Origin: Sphingopyxis lindanitolerans
GTDB lineage: Bacteria > Pseudomonadota > Alphaproteobacteria > Sphingomonadales > Sphingomonadaceae
Reading direction: 5' to 3'
NCBI RefSeq assembly: GCF_002993885.1
Contig: NZ_CM009578.1
Location: 1,677,251-1,741,250 of the forward strand
Length of the DNA stretch: 64,000 nt
The notes under the pieces were generated by a model that saw only the letters and a program-made list of their open reading frames with translations, searched no databases and was not told the origin of the DNA. This document shows positions 25,725 to 34,314 of this stretch, piece by piece. Made by a program: the position numbers and the translations under genes. Each line of letters opens with the position of its first letter. Positions within the stretch are counted from its first letter, which is position 1.

Positions 25725-26129
25725 GTGCGGCAGGCCTCGGAGGCTGCGCGTGCGCTTGCCAAGGCACTCACGCCCAAGGGCCTTCCCTTCTCCGTACAAC
25801 GAAACGGGAACCGGACCGAGGTGGATCTGTCGCCGGCCCTCGGACAACTGATTCTCGATGTGCTGACACATGTTGCCCGCGGCGAAATGGTCACGTTCGT
25901 TCCATATGGAGCGGAATTGACGACGAAGGAAGCGGCCGACCTGTTGAACGTGTCGCGTCCCTTCTTGGTGTCGATGCTGAGCGACGGGAAGATACCGTTC
26001 CACAAGGTCGGATCGCACCGACGCGTGCGGGCGAGCGACGTGCTCGCGTTTCGAGCGCAGCGCGATACGGAGCGAAGCGGCGCACTTTCCGATCTTCAGC
26101 GCCTTGGCCAGGAGTTCGATGCGGATTGA
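25725..26129 (+). CDS. HTH (excisionase-type) antitoxin
   Basis: Residues ELTTKEAADLLNVSRPFLVSM form an excisionase/MerR-like helix-turn-helix, followed by IPFHKVGSHRRVRASDVLAF. Its arrangement before a PIN-domain gene with a TTGA overlap marks it as the antitoxin of a type II pair that also represses the promoter. The start is unclear: GTG at 25725 has a poor ribosome binding site, while the same frame extends upstream through NDTSDQELSQRPPTETE without an ordinary start codon, although GAGGAG at 25668 fits a start near 25676-25682. Homologues usually begin a few residues further upstream, so the start codon may be atypical or mutated. Confidence 0.72.
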   Translation: MRQASEAARALAKALTPKGLPFSVQRNGNRTEVDLSPALGQLILDVLTHVARGEMVTFVPYGAELTTKEAADLLNVSRPFLVSMLSDGKIPFHKVGSHRRVRASDVLAFRAQRDTERSGALSDLQRLGQEFDAD

Positions 26130-26704
26130 GGTGCATAGCCGATCGCTTCGTCGTCGTTCTCGACGCCAATGTGCTCTATCCGTTCAGGGTAAGGGACGCC
26201 CCGCTTCGGTTCGCCGAGGCAGGGCTGTTTCGCGCGCGTTGGTCGCCAACAATCCTCGACGAATGGCGCCGCAACCTCCTTGGCCAGAAGCCCGGTTATG
26301 AGGCCAGCATCGATGCACAAATCACGGCGATGCGGATCGCCTTTCCCGAAGGGTGCGTGACCGGCGGCGCGGACCTGATCGACAGTCTCGATCTGCCAGA
26401 CGCGGACGATCGTCATGTCCTGGCGACGGCGATCCGAGCCGGTGCCGAGCATATCGTGACCGAGAATCTGAAAGATTTCCCGGACGTGAAGCTCAAGGGA
26501 TATGGGATCAGCGCGGTCTCGGCCGACGATTTCCTCGCGAGCACATTCGAACTTTATCCGACCGAGGCCCTGTCCGCGCTTGCGACGATGCGGCGCTGCT
26601 GCGCCCGGCCGCCCTTCACGCCGAGCGAGTTCATCTTCGATCTGCAGAAGAAAGGCCTACCCAAGCTCGCCTCGATGCTGCGCGAAAATATCGACCTGCT
26701 GTAA
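26126..26704 (+). CDS. PIN-domain toxin
   Basis: A 192-residue PIN ribonuclease. The first acidic residue lies in VVLDANVLYPF, the second in PTILDEWRRNL, and the third and fourth in DLPDADDRHVLATAI with IVTENLKDFP. The metal-binding acidic residues are therefore intact. PIN toxins cleave RNA and stop growth unless bound by their antitoxin. The start is TTG overlapping the antitoxin stop (TTGA), consistent with coupled translation. The C-terminal tail beyond residue 130 is longer than in VapC and is typical of the HTH-linked PIN group. Confidence 0.85.
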   Translation: MRCIADRFVVVLDANVLYPFRVRDAPLRFAEAGLFRARWSPTILDEWRRNLLGQKPGYEASIDAQITAMRIAFPEGCVTGGADLIDSLDLPDADDRHVLATAIRAGAEHIVTENLKDFPDVKLKGYGISAVSADDFLASTFELYPTEALSALATMRRCCARPPFTPSEFIFDLQKKGLPKLASMLRENIDLL

Positions 26705-26743
26705 AGCGATTTCGCAAAGGAAAAAGATAGAGCCCGGAAGCCG

Positions 26744-27667
26744 CTACGCGCCGGCACGAGCTTCCATCTCTGCGATACGTTCCGCGCAAATGGCATGCAC
26801 TGCCTGGCCAAGCTCCTCAACACGCCCGGCGAGCCAGAGCAAATCTTCCTCGCTGATCCGATAATGTTTCGAATAGCGCGCCTTCACATAGGCTTCCTTC
26901 AGCTTTTCGAACCGCGCCCGGTCAGCCTTCAGGTCGCGCGGCCAGGCATCGACGAGACGCATGTCGATGCGTTCAGCCTGCGTCCGCAAAAAGCCAAGAT
27001 TGTGCACGTGCGGTGTGTAAAAGGTGCAGACCAGCAAAACACAGTGGTACAAAGTTTCCGCCGTCTGATGCAGCTCAAAGGCTGTCTCTTTCAGATGCCC
27101 CCGCTCGATGCCGAACTTTACGAAATCCTGGCGACGCATAGCCGCTGGAAACCACTCCTCAAAATACTCCCGTGCCATCGCCAATGCCTGCTCGGGCGTC
27201 TTCGGCTTCGGTTTGTGCAATTCCTTGTCGTCATATTCGTAGAGCGCGATCCCGTCGCGCGCGACATCCATGAAGAAATAGCGCCCGTGCGCGAGCCCGT
27301 CGTTCACCTCCTGTAGCGTGTGGACGATGAAGTTCACCGGCGTGTGCAGCGTCTTGTCGATCGCGAGCTCGCGGGTCAGCCGGTCGTCGAGCTTGGCCCA
27401 GAAGTCGACCTTGTCGGTCAGCCTTTTGTCGTTGACGATGATGAGGAGATCGAAGTCCGAGCGATAGCCCTTGGCGGTGTGCGGCTCGTCGACCCAGCCG
27501 CCGCGCGCATAACTGCCGTAGAGGATGATCTTGTCGATCCGGCCCTTCTTCTTCCAGCTCATCGTGCCGAGCGCCAAGGCATCCTCGAATTCTTCGAAGA
27601 TGATCGCCTTCACGCGCTCGAGCTCGCGCTGCTTGTTGGCCGGGAGATGATCGAGATCGGTACGCAT
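26744..27667 (-). CDS. MNT-HEPN single-chain protein
   Basis: A 307-residue protein joining two domains. Residues about 40-135 form a nucleotidyltransferase (IILYGSYARGG with the GSx10DxD-type continuation SDFDLLIIVND). Residues about 165-305 form a HEPN helical bundle (HLKETAFELHQTAETLYHCV, then KARYSKHYRISEEDL). In two-gene MNT/HEPN systems the transferase AMPylates and silences the HEPN ribonuclease; here both are in one chain. The canonical RxxxxH spacing is not clear (RYSKH is one residue shorter), so ribonuclease activity is uncertain. Similar fused proteins are frequent in alphaproteobacterial mobile elements. Confidence 0.82.
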   Translation of the reverse strand: MRTDLDHLPANKQRELERVKAIIFEEFEDALALGTMSWKKKGRIDKIILYGSYARGGWVDEPHTAKGYRSDFDLLIIVNDKRLTDKVDFWAKLDDRLTRELAIDKTLHTPVNFIVHTLQEVNDGLAHGRYFFMDVARDGIALYEYDDKELHKPKPKTPEQALAMAREYFEEWFPAAMRRQDFVKFGIERGHLKETAFELHQTAETLYHCVLLVCTFYTPHVHNLGFLRTQAERIDMRLVDAWPRDLKADRARFEKLKEAYVKARYSKHYRISEEDLLWLAGRVEELGQAVHAICAERIAEMEARAGA

Positions 27668-27732
27668 CGCTCGTTCCTTCTGTGGTCACATGCTCGCCCG
27701 ATGGCAAGCGCGGTCAGGTCCAATTCGGCACC

Positions 27733-28674
27733 TCATGGTGCCTCGCGGATACGGAAATCCCAGACCGGGATGCCGAACGCGCGCGCCTTGTCGACGAGAT
27801 TGTCCTGGATGCCGGTGCCCGAGAAAACGATGAGCCCGGCGGGCATGGCGTCGATCAGCCGCTCGTTGCGCTTGAAGGGCGCGGCCTTTTTGTCGCGGTT
27901 CCAGTCGGGGCGGAACGCGACCTGCGGAACCTTGCGCGCGTCGGCCCAGCAGGCGGCGGCGCGCTCGGCGCCGGTCGGGGTCGCGCCGTGGAGAAGGACC
28001 ATGTCGGCATGGCGGGCATGCACCCGGTCGAGCGCCGACCAGATATGCTGATGATCGTTGCAGGAAGGACCGCCCGAAAAAGCGATGCGCGTGCCCTCGG
28101 GGATCAAAGCCCTGGCCTTTTCGCGGAGCCTCTTGTCCATGAAGTCGCGGCTGTCGATCACCGCCGCGGTCATCGTCTGGTGACGGATGCGCGAACCGGT
28201 GCGCGGGACCCAGGCTTTGCGGGCATGGATGCGATATTGCTCGGCGGCGCATTCGCGGAAAAATTCCATCGCGTCGCGCCGCTCGATGAGGGTGATGCCT
28301 TCGGCGATCGCACGCTCGAGTTCGACCGAGCGGATTTCGCTGCCGTCCTGGCCGCGCTGGAGTTCGCGCTGCGCCGCCTCGTTGCGGTCGAGGTCGCGTT
28401 CGATGCGGGTGCCTGCGCCATGGAAGAGATTGACGACGCCCCAGAGCAGATCCTCGAGATCGGGTTCGATCCGTGTATCAACAAGACAGCCCGCGAGCGC
28501 ATCGAAGATGTCGGCGACGGCACCGCTCGCGAGCCGATCGTCGGGAAGGGGGCGACCGTCGGGTTCGTCCTCGAAGGGGCGATAACCATGGAGCTGCATT
28601 TCCTCGAGAAGATGCGCGCTCGCGCCGGGTTCGAAGGACGTGTCGGGATAGGGATGGTCGGCATCGTCGGTCAT
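27733..28674 (-). CDS. DUF2493 (SLOG-like) protein
   Basis: A 313-residue protein of the DUF2493 family. The C-terminal domain has a Rossmann-type nucleotide-binding pattern: IAFSGGPSCNDHQHIWSALD, MVLLHGATPTGAERAAACWA, and AGLIVFSGTGIQDNLVDKA. The N-terminal half is acidic and helical. The family belongs to the SLOG nucleotide-binding superfamily and is common on conjugative elements; its ligand is unknown. The ATG at 28674 is chosen because the upstream part of the frame is an arginine-rich, non-protein-like sequence. Confidence 0.82.
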   Translation of the reverse strand: MTDDADHPYPDTSFEPGASAHLLEEMQLHGYRPFEDEPDGRPLPDDRLASGAVADIFDALAGCLVDTRIEPDLEDLLWGVVNLFHGAGTRIERDLDRNEAAQRELQRGQDGSEIRSVELERAIAEGITLIERRDAMEFFRECAAEQYRIHARKAWVPRTGSRIRHQTMTAAVIDSRDFMDKRLREKARALIPEGTRIAFSGGPSCNDHQHIWSALDRVHARHADMVLLHGATPTGAERAAACWADARKVPQVAFRPDWNRDKKAAPFKRNERLIDAMPAGLIVFSGTGIQDNLVDKARAFGIPVWDFRIREAP

Positions 28675-29225
28675 GGCGCTTGGTCTCCGGTTGCGGCCGC
28701 GCCTTTCGCGGCCTTCGCGGCGACGCCTCGCGGCACGCGGGGCGGGCCCGCACCGCAAGGGGGCGAGCCCCCGCGCGGCCGAAGCGCCAGCGGAGGATGG
28801 CGGCCGAAGGCTATTTTGTTTCGCGATGCAAAGGGGCGCGAGCCCCGGCGGAAAATAGCCGCCCGGCAAGACATTGCGGCGCCCGCCCCCGCGTGCCGCA
28901 GTCGCCCTCCAGCGAAGGCCGAAGGCGCGGTCCGGCACAGGGCGATCATGCCGCTACCATGATGTCCCCGATCGCGGCGCCGTCACCGTTCCCGGCGATC
29001 GGCAGGCTTCGGGTGATCGGCGGAAAAGGGGCCATGATGGCGGGACGATGATTGCGATGATCGCGGTGATCGCGGTGATCGCGATTATATGGCGATGCCG
29101 TGATCGCGCGATGATGCCGATGATCAAAGCGACGTCGACCCTCATGAGCGCGAGCATTCGCTGCTATGGAGTGGATCGTCCGGACAGCCGGAAGTCGTCT
29201 TCAAGAGCTCGCTGCGCGCGCCCGG
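28675..29225. other. GC-rich gene-free stretch with nested hairpins
   Basis: Between the DUF2493 and hipA genes. It includes GGCTATTTT at 28809-28817 matched by AAAATAGCC at 28852-28860, enclosing a GGGGC-GCGA-GCCCC hairpin (28833-28846), another GGGGGC/GCCCCC pair near 28755-28768, and short tandem copies of GATCGCGGT near 29060-29080. Frames across it are low-complexity and unconvincing as genes. It could hold a structured RNA leader for the DUF2493 gene or a transfer or replication origin. Confidence 0.45.
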
Positions 29226-30482
29226 CTAGAGCGCGCCGCCGATCCTGTCGGCGCGCGCGGCGACGAGTGCGGCGAGGTTGTCCAGCACCGACGCTTCGCA
29301 GCCCTCAGCGGCAAGGGTCGCGGCAACAGCGGGCGCAGCGTCGCGTATACGGCCTGCGAGTGTGTATACGCGGCGGCGGACGAAGGGGACGCCAAGCTGC
29401 ATGTCGGCAGCGAAGCGCGCCCATGCGTCCGCATCGAGATTTTCGAGCTGGTTCGCGCGTCCGATGGGCATGGCGAAGCGGGTCGCCACTTCGGGATAAT
29501 AAGCGGTGACCATCAGGTCGTAGAGCGGTGCCAGATGCGTCGCCGCGTCGCCTTCATCATCTGCGTAGAGAAGGCTGAAATTCTTGCCATGCGCGTCGGC
29601 GTTGCCGATGACCGCATTGAAGATGGCGGCGTCGAGCAGACGCAGCAGGTCGCGCGCGGGCGTCGTGCAGGTCCGGCGGACGAGGTCGAAGCAGGCGGCA
29701 AAGCCCGGCCCGCCCTCGATCGCATATTTATTCTCGGGCGCGATACCGAGCGCCTGGCAGAAGTCTTCCTGGTGGATACGGCGAATGATGCCGCCCTCAA
29801 GGCGCCGGTCGAAGCGTTCGACGAGGAGGTAGGCGATCGCGCCCGCCCGCCGCGGCTCGACCCGGGCAACGTCAAGATCGACCGCCGCCGCGAGACGCAT
29901 CGCGAAGGCCTCGGTTTCGACGCTATTCTCGAAGCGGGCGATCGCGGGCTTGACGATATGTGTCGTCGGCTGCCCCGGCGGCGGCAAGGCCGGCGCGCCA
30001 TCGACCAATATGACGGGAAGCTTCGGCTGCGCGCCGGCGAGCGACATGCGGATGCCCTCGTCGCCGACGAGAAAGGGACGGCGCGGAAGCTCTTCCAGAA
30101 GCGCCGCCAGCGCGTCCTGATCGAGAGCTTCGGGTGCCGCGGCCGACGGCGCGGGCACCGCCTCCGCTTCCGGCAGAATGACGAGCGCACCGGCGACATC
30201 GCCGCCAAGGGCGTCGAGCAGCGCATAGTCATTCTGCCGCGAGACGCCCGCGGCCCGGGCGGCGGCCTCGCGCTGCCCCTCGTCGGGGAGAAGGCCAGCG
30301 AAAAAGGGCCGGGTTTGGGCGCGGGTAAAGGCCCCCTCTTGCCGGGGAAGCGATGCCGAAATGGAGCGAAACGCCGGATCGGCGAGCCATTCGTCGTCAT
30401 AGCGGAACAACATGGTGCCCTCGCCATTGCGGGCCAGATTGCCGACCCGCACGCCATCCCAATAAATGATGAGGACACTCAT
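29226..30482 (-). CDS. hipA: HipA-family serine/threonine kinase toxin
   Basis: A 418-residue HipA-like kinase. The N-terminal HipA_N domain (VLIIYWDGVRVGNLARNG) is followed by the ATP loop SLAGAQPKLPV, the lysine region HIVKPAI, the catalytic NADAHGKNFSLLY and the metal-binding LAPLYDLMVTAYYP. All kinase landmarks are intact. HipA kinases phosphorylate translation factors such as glutamyl-tRNA synthetase and cause dormancy when not held by HipB. The ATG at 30482 overlaps the stop of the hipB gene (ATGA), so the pair is coupled. Confidence 0.92.
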   Translation of the reverse strand: MSVLIIYWDGVRVGNLARNGEGTMLFRYDDEWLADPAFRSISASLPRQEGAFTRAQTRPFFAGLLPDEGQREAAARAAGVSRQNDYALLDALGGDVAGALVILPEAEAVPAPSAAAPEALDQDALAALLEELPRRPFLVGDEGIRMSLAGAQPKLPVILVDGAPALPPPGQPTTHIVKPAIARFENSVETEAFAMRLAAAVDLDVARVEPRRAGAIAYLLVERFDRRLEGGIIRRIHQEDFCQALGIAPENKYAIEGGPGFAACFDLVRRTCTTPARDLLRLLDAAIFNAVIGNADAHGKNFSLLYADDEGDAATHLAPLYDLMVTAYYPEVATRFAMPIGRANQLENLDADAWARFAADMQLGVPFVRRRVYTLAGRIRDAAPAVAATLAAEGCEASVLDNLAALVAARADRIGGAL

Positions 30483-30697
30483 CCCGTCAGGCCTTCGCTA
30501 CGCGTGGTCAGCGCAACGACGATGCCGAGCGCGTCGAGGACATGCAGCACCTTGCCGACCTGGAGAGTCGGCTTGCCGGCTTCGAGATCGACGATGAAGC
30601 GGATGCCGACGCCCGCCGCGCCCGCGAGTTCGTCTTGGCGGAGCCCTGCCCGCTTGCGCACGCGGCGCACCATCTGCCCTATGCTACCGATATCCAT
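30479..30697 (-). CDS. hipB: HipB-family antitoxin repressor
   Basis: A 72-residue Xre/HipB-type helix-turn-helix protein. The sequence RKRAGLRQDELAGAAGVGI is the helix-turn-helix, followed by RFIVDLEAGKPTLQVGKVL, which matches HipB. It should bind and restrain HipA and repress the shared promoter. Three TTCCCG/CGGGAA palindromes upstream are its likely binding sites. The start at 30697 lies six bases downstream of the nearest palindrome, so bound repressor would also cover the ribosome binding region. Confidence 0.92.
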   Translation of the reverse strand: MDIGSIGQMVRRVRKRAGLRQDELAGAAGVGIRFIVDLEAGKPTLQVGKVLHVLDALGIVVALTTRSEGLTG

Positions 30698-30702
30698 AAA
30701 TC

Positions 30703-30716
30703 TTCCCGTTCGGGAA
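30703..30716. promoter_or_regulatory. HipB operator 1
   Basis: TTCCCGTTCGGGAA has perfect six-base arms and lies six bases upstream of the hipB start codon. It is the closest of three related sites and would block both transcription and the ribosome binding region when occupied. Confidence 0.75.
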
Positions 30717-30752
30717 TTTTGTAGCAGAGGAGGACCGTCTCTTCAAGTAATT

Positions 30753-30766
30753 TTACCGATCGGGAA
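30753..30766. promoter_or_regulatory. HipB operator 2 (imperfect)
   Basis: TTACCGATCGGGAA differs from the perfect palindrome by one base. Its centre is 50 bp from that of operator 1, about five helical turns, so repressors could lie on the same face of the DNA. Confidence 0.7.
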
Positions 30767-30800
30767 TATTATGACTTTGAAAGCGAATGGGGCCTATATA

Positions 30801-30816
30801 ATTCCCGATCGGGAAT
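30801..30816. promoter_or_regulatory. HipB operator 3 (perfect)
   Basis: ATTCCCGATCGGGAAT is a perfect 16-bp palindrome. It lies about 49 bp from operator 2, again near a whole number of turns, and about 104 bp upstream of the hipB start. Even spacing suggests cooperative binding or DNA looping. Confidence 0.78.
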
Positions 30817-30952
30817 ATCGCACCGCCCCATCTCCGCGAGCCGGCTTCGAGCTGACGGCTCACGCCCGGCAGGCCGATCGATCGCGCGACACACAGGAAG
30901 GTTGCTACCTAGAGGCGTTGCCACCCCGAGGCAGACGGCCGCAAGGACGGGA

Positions 30953-31981
30953 TCATGTCAGAAGCCCCCTATCCTCGGGCGCGAGTTGCTCCCTCACGCC
31001 GACAACAAGGCCCATGATACCAACCGCCATGAGGTCCTCGTTGAAATCGCCGTGGCGCGGATCGAGCGGCAGGACCGCGACGCCTGCCGAGGCCGCGCGT
31101 GCGCCGAGCGTTGCCAACGCAGCCGCCCCAGCCGGGTCCCTGTCGCGGGCGACATAGAGGCGGCGCAGCGATTCCGGAAATTCGATGGCAGCGAGATGTG
31201 CCGCCGACAGCCCCGCGATCATCGGCATTTCGGGCAGCGCTTCGCGCAGCGACAGGATGGTTTCGATACCCTCGCCGGCAGCCATGACCTCGCCGGCAGC
31301 GCCGAAGCGAACGCCGTGCCCGAGAAGATGGCCCAAGGCGCGGCGCGGATCGGCGACGAGCGCCTTGCCGCCCGAAGGCGCCAGCCAGGTGCGATGGACA
31401 CCGACGACGACGCCCAGATCATCGGTCACCGCGGCGATCATCGCCGGCCAGGCCGACGGCACGTTGGCAGCATCGTCGCGCGAGGCGCGATAATAGCAGC
31501 GCGGATGATAGCGCAGCGATCCCGCCGCGGATTCAATGCCAAGGCCGCGCGACGCCAGATAGGCCGAGGCCAGCGTGCCCTCGGCCGTTTTCGATGCCGC
31601 CCAGAGCCGCCGCGCCGCCGCTTCCGTTCCCTGCCGGACCTTGCGAGCGCGCAGCGCAGCGCTATCCGGCAGCGGCATGGGCAGGCTCAGAAAGCGCCGC
31701 GCCTCGGTAAGCGTATCACGCATCGAAGCGTGGTCGCAGCTCGCGGCGATGATGTCGAGGAGATCGCCATGCTCGCCGCTCGCGGCATCGGTCCATTTGC
31801 CGGCCCGACCGCGCGCACCGCTCTCACCGGACAGGAGCACATAGAGGCTGCGACCCGGCGTGCCGCGGATATCGCCGACGAGCCAGTAGCGGCCTTCGCG
31901 GCGGCCGTTCGGAAGATAGCGGCGGCAGACGGCCTCGGCATTGTCGGCAAGGCGGACGACGATATCGGAAATGCTGTCCAT
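30953..31981 (-). CDS. Toprim-domain primase-like protein
   Basis: A 342-residue protein of the plasmid and integrative-element primase-like group. Residues about 1-110 are a conserved N-terminal region (MDSISDIVVRLADNAEAVCRRYLPNG and GRYWLVGDIRGTPGRSLYV). The C-terminal toprim domain has VMAAGEGIETILSLREA, holding the metal-binding glutamate, and LYVARDRDPAGAAA, holding the acidic pair. No zinc finger is seen. Such proteins are carried by conjugative elements and may prime DNA after transfer. The start at 31981 fits the family; the longer frame upstream has no homology-like sequence. Confidence 0.82.
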   Translation of the reverse strand: MDSISDIVVRLADNAEAVCRRYLPNGRREGRYWLVGDIRGTPGRSLYVLLSGESGARGRAGKWTDAASGEHGDLLDIIAASCDHASMRDTLTEARRFLSLPMPLPDSAALRARKVRQGTEAAARRLWAASKTAEGTLASAYLASRGLGIESAAGSLRYHPRCYYRASRDDAANVPSAWPAMIAAVTDDLGVVVGVHRTWLAPSGGKALVADPRRALGHLLGHGVRFGAAGEVMAAGEGIETILSLREALPEMPMIAGLSAAHLAAIEFPESLRRLYVARDRDPAGAAALATLGARAASAGVAVLPLDPRHGDFNEDLMAVGIMGLVVGVREQLAPEDRGLLT

Positions 31982-32181
31982 AAGGCTCTCCGGCGACGAG
32001 CGCGGGACGGCGGTCGCCAGCAACGACCGATCCTCGCAAACGGCGCCGGCAGCCCCTGCCGGCAGAGCGGAGGATGGCACAGAGCGCCCGCCCGTTTCAA
32101 CAATATGCCGCGACGCGCGGCACGCGCCGATCGCCGCGAACGAAAAAAGGGCGGGACGACCGAAGCCGCCCCGCCCAACGC

Positions 32182-34314
32182 TCATTCGGCGGCCACGGGC
32201 ATCTCATCCCAGTCGCCGTCACCGTCGCCTTCCCCACCCAGGGCTTCGGTCCCGGTCACCGCCTCGTCCGTTCCAGGAACGGCATCGGCGTGGCCCGCAT
32301 CCGCGTCACCGCCAACCGCTTCGAGGGCGGGGGTCCGCATCGGCTCGGGGACCCAGCCCGAGTCCTCGAGCAGCTTTTCGGCTTCGCGGGCCATGTCCGG
32401 CTTCTTGAGATGGTCGATCATGCCGGCGAACTCGGGCCCGCGCGCTTCGGCGACGTCGGCGAGAAGCCGCGCCTTCGTCACACCCCGGAAATAACCGTCG
32501 GCGGTCGGGCGCCAGCCGGCCGCGACGACATCGAGGTTCACCACGCGCGCGAGCACATGGCTGTGGACGATCCGGCGCTCGACGCCGTGCGCCGAGATGC
32601 GCCCGTTCGGATATTTGGGCAGGATCTCGGCCTGCGCATTGACGCCGAGCGAAGCGCAATGCGCGAACAGCATCGCCTGCTCATTGGCATCGAGGGCAAG
32701 CAAGGCGTCCCAGAGGTCGGCGTCCCCGGTCGGCAGCTTCTCGCGCCAGGCGGCGTGCCGGGCCTCGATCGACCGGGCGGGGGCGCAGTCGCGCAGCCCG
32801 GCGGGCTCGTTGGTGAAATAGACCGTCGATACCGACAGCTTGAGGCAGGTCTCGTGGCTGGTCCGGTAGAAGATCGACAGGACGAGCGCGTGGAGCACCG
32901 CGGCGAAGGCGGCCTGCGGGCTGGCCGCAAAGGCATCCTGCAGCGCGAGCGTCCGCCAGGCCGTCAGGTCCGACACGATCCGCTCGGGCAGCGGTTTCAG
33001 CGTGTCTTCTTCCGCATCCGCGCCCGACCCATCGCACTCCTCGCCGCCTGCATCGGCGCCGGCTTCGCGATCGGGCTCGTTATCGTTGCTCGGCTCGGCC
33101 GCATCCGCAACCTCTTCCTCCTCGGCGGCAGGCTCATCTTCGGCCCGCACGAAGCCGCGGTCGACCCGGATCGTCCCGTCATAGTCGATCGAGACGAATG
33201 CGCCGGCGAGCGCCACCTCGGCGTCGTCGAAGATCTGCGGCCGATCGGCGAGCGCACCGATCTCGCATTCGATCGCCTCGAGGCGCGCATGCACCTCCTC
33301 GGGAACGTCGGGCTCGTCGGCCCATTTGTGCGACAGCGCGTCCGCCTCCGCTTCGAGCGCGACGACCTGCGCCGCTTCCTCCTCCGTCATCGGCACCTCG
33401 CTGCTGCCCAGAGCGCGCAGGCCCCGGGTCGCGCCATAGGGAAAATCGACGAGAGCCTCGACCCACTTCCAGCCTTCGCCGCCGATGCGCTCGGCGATGG
33501 CCGCGAGCTTTTCGGACACGAGCCGGTCGAGCAGCGCGGGGTCGGTCAGCCAGCCGCCATCGTCCGCCTCGAAGAGATCGCGCACGATACTGCCGCCTGC
33601 CGCAACATAGGCGTCGGCGGACACGAAGCGAACGCGTTTGTCGGCGGCGCGCACGCTGTTCTCGGTCAGCTTGCTGCGAATGAAGGCCGGGGACTTGTTG
33701 AAGCTGTGCGCGAGCAGTTCCCAGGTCTGGACCTGCCGCTCATGGTCGTCCGATACCGTGAAGGCCATCAACTGATCCAGGGTCATTTCATCCTCGGCAT
33801 AGAGCTCGTGCAGCGCCGGGGCGACCGAGGCGAGCTTGAGACGCTGGCGAACGACGGCGGGCGTCGTCATAAAATACGCCGCGATCGCCTCGACTTCGGC
33901 GCCCTTGTCCACCATCGCCTGCATCGCGCGGAACTGGTCGAGCGGATGCAGCGCCTCGCGAACGGCGTTTTCGGCATAGCTGTCCTCCTCGGCGAGAATG
34001 CCGGCGGTCTGCTGGACGATGCAGGGGACCGGCGCATCCTTCGCGAGCCGCTTCTGCTTCACGAGCAGTTCGAGCGCGCGATAGCGGCGGCCGCCCGCCG
34101 GGATTTCGAAGAAGCCGGTCTCCGCGCCTTCATCGGTCCGCTGCGGGCGCACATTGAGGCTCTGCAGCAGGGTGCGGCGCGCGATGTCGTCGGCAAGTTC
34201 GCCGATCGACACGCCCGCCTTTACGCGCCGGACGTTCGCCTGGCTGAGGACAAGCCGGTCGAACGGGATATCGCGCGACGGGCTGAGGGTGATCTTTCGT
34301 TTTGCACTGGCCAT
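32182..34314 (-). CDS. ParB/Srx-type mobile-element protein
   Basis: A 710-residue ParB-like protein. The N-terminal ParB/Srx nuclease-fold domain includes IPFDRLVLSQANVRR, IPAGGRRYRALELLV and DSYAENAVREALHPLDQF. A KorB/Spo0J-like helix-turn-helix region follows (AIAAYFMTTPAVVRQRLKLA). A long acidic linker (EDEPAAEEEEVADAAEPSN) leads to a C-terminal domain specific to mobile-element ParB proteins. It is much longer than chromosomal ParB (about 300 residues) and is unlikely to act in chromosome partition; element maintenance or gene control is more probable. ATG at 34314 has GGAG at good spacing, better than the ATG six bases upstream. Confidence 0.88.
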   Translation of the reverse strand: MASAKRKITLSPSRDIPFDRLVLSQANVRRVKAGVSIGELADDIARRTLLQSLNVRPQRTDEGAETGFFEIPAGGRRYRALELLVKQKRLAKDAPVPCIVQQTAGILAEEDSYAENAVREALHPLDQFRAMQAMVDKGAEVEAIAAYFMTTPAVVRQRLKLASVAPALHELYAEDEMTLDQLMAFTVSDDHERQVQTWELLAHSFNKSPAFIRSKLTENSVRAADKRVRFVSADAYVAAGGSIVRDLFEADDGGWLTDPALLDRLVSEKLAAIAERIGGEGWKWVEALVDFPYGATRGLRALGSSEVPMTEEEAAQVVALEAEADALSHKWADEPDVPEEVHARLEAIECEIGALADRPQIFDDAEVALAGAFVSIDYDGTIRVDRGFVRAEDEPAAEEEEVADAAEPSNDNEPDREAGADAGGEECDGSGADAEEDTLKPLPERIVSDLTAWRTLALQDAFAASPQAAFAAVLHALVLSIFYRTSHETCLKLSVSTVYFTNEPAGLRDCAPARSIEARHAAWREKLPTGDADLWDALLALDANEQAMLFAHCASLGVNAQAEILPKYPNGRISAHGVERRIVHSHVLARVVNLDVVAAGWRPTADGYFRGVTKARLLADVAEARGPEFAGMIDHLKKPDMAREAEKLLEDSGWVPEPMRTPALEAVGGDADAGHADAVPGTDEAVTGTEALGGEGDGDGDWDEMPVAAE

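Noticed and set aside
29041..29160. Short hydrophobic open frame (MIAMIAVIAVIAIIW)
   Set aside because: It arises from tandem copies of GATCGCGGT, lacks a good ribosome binding site, and continues as an arginine-rich tail.
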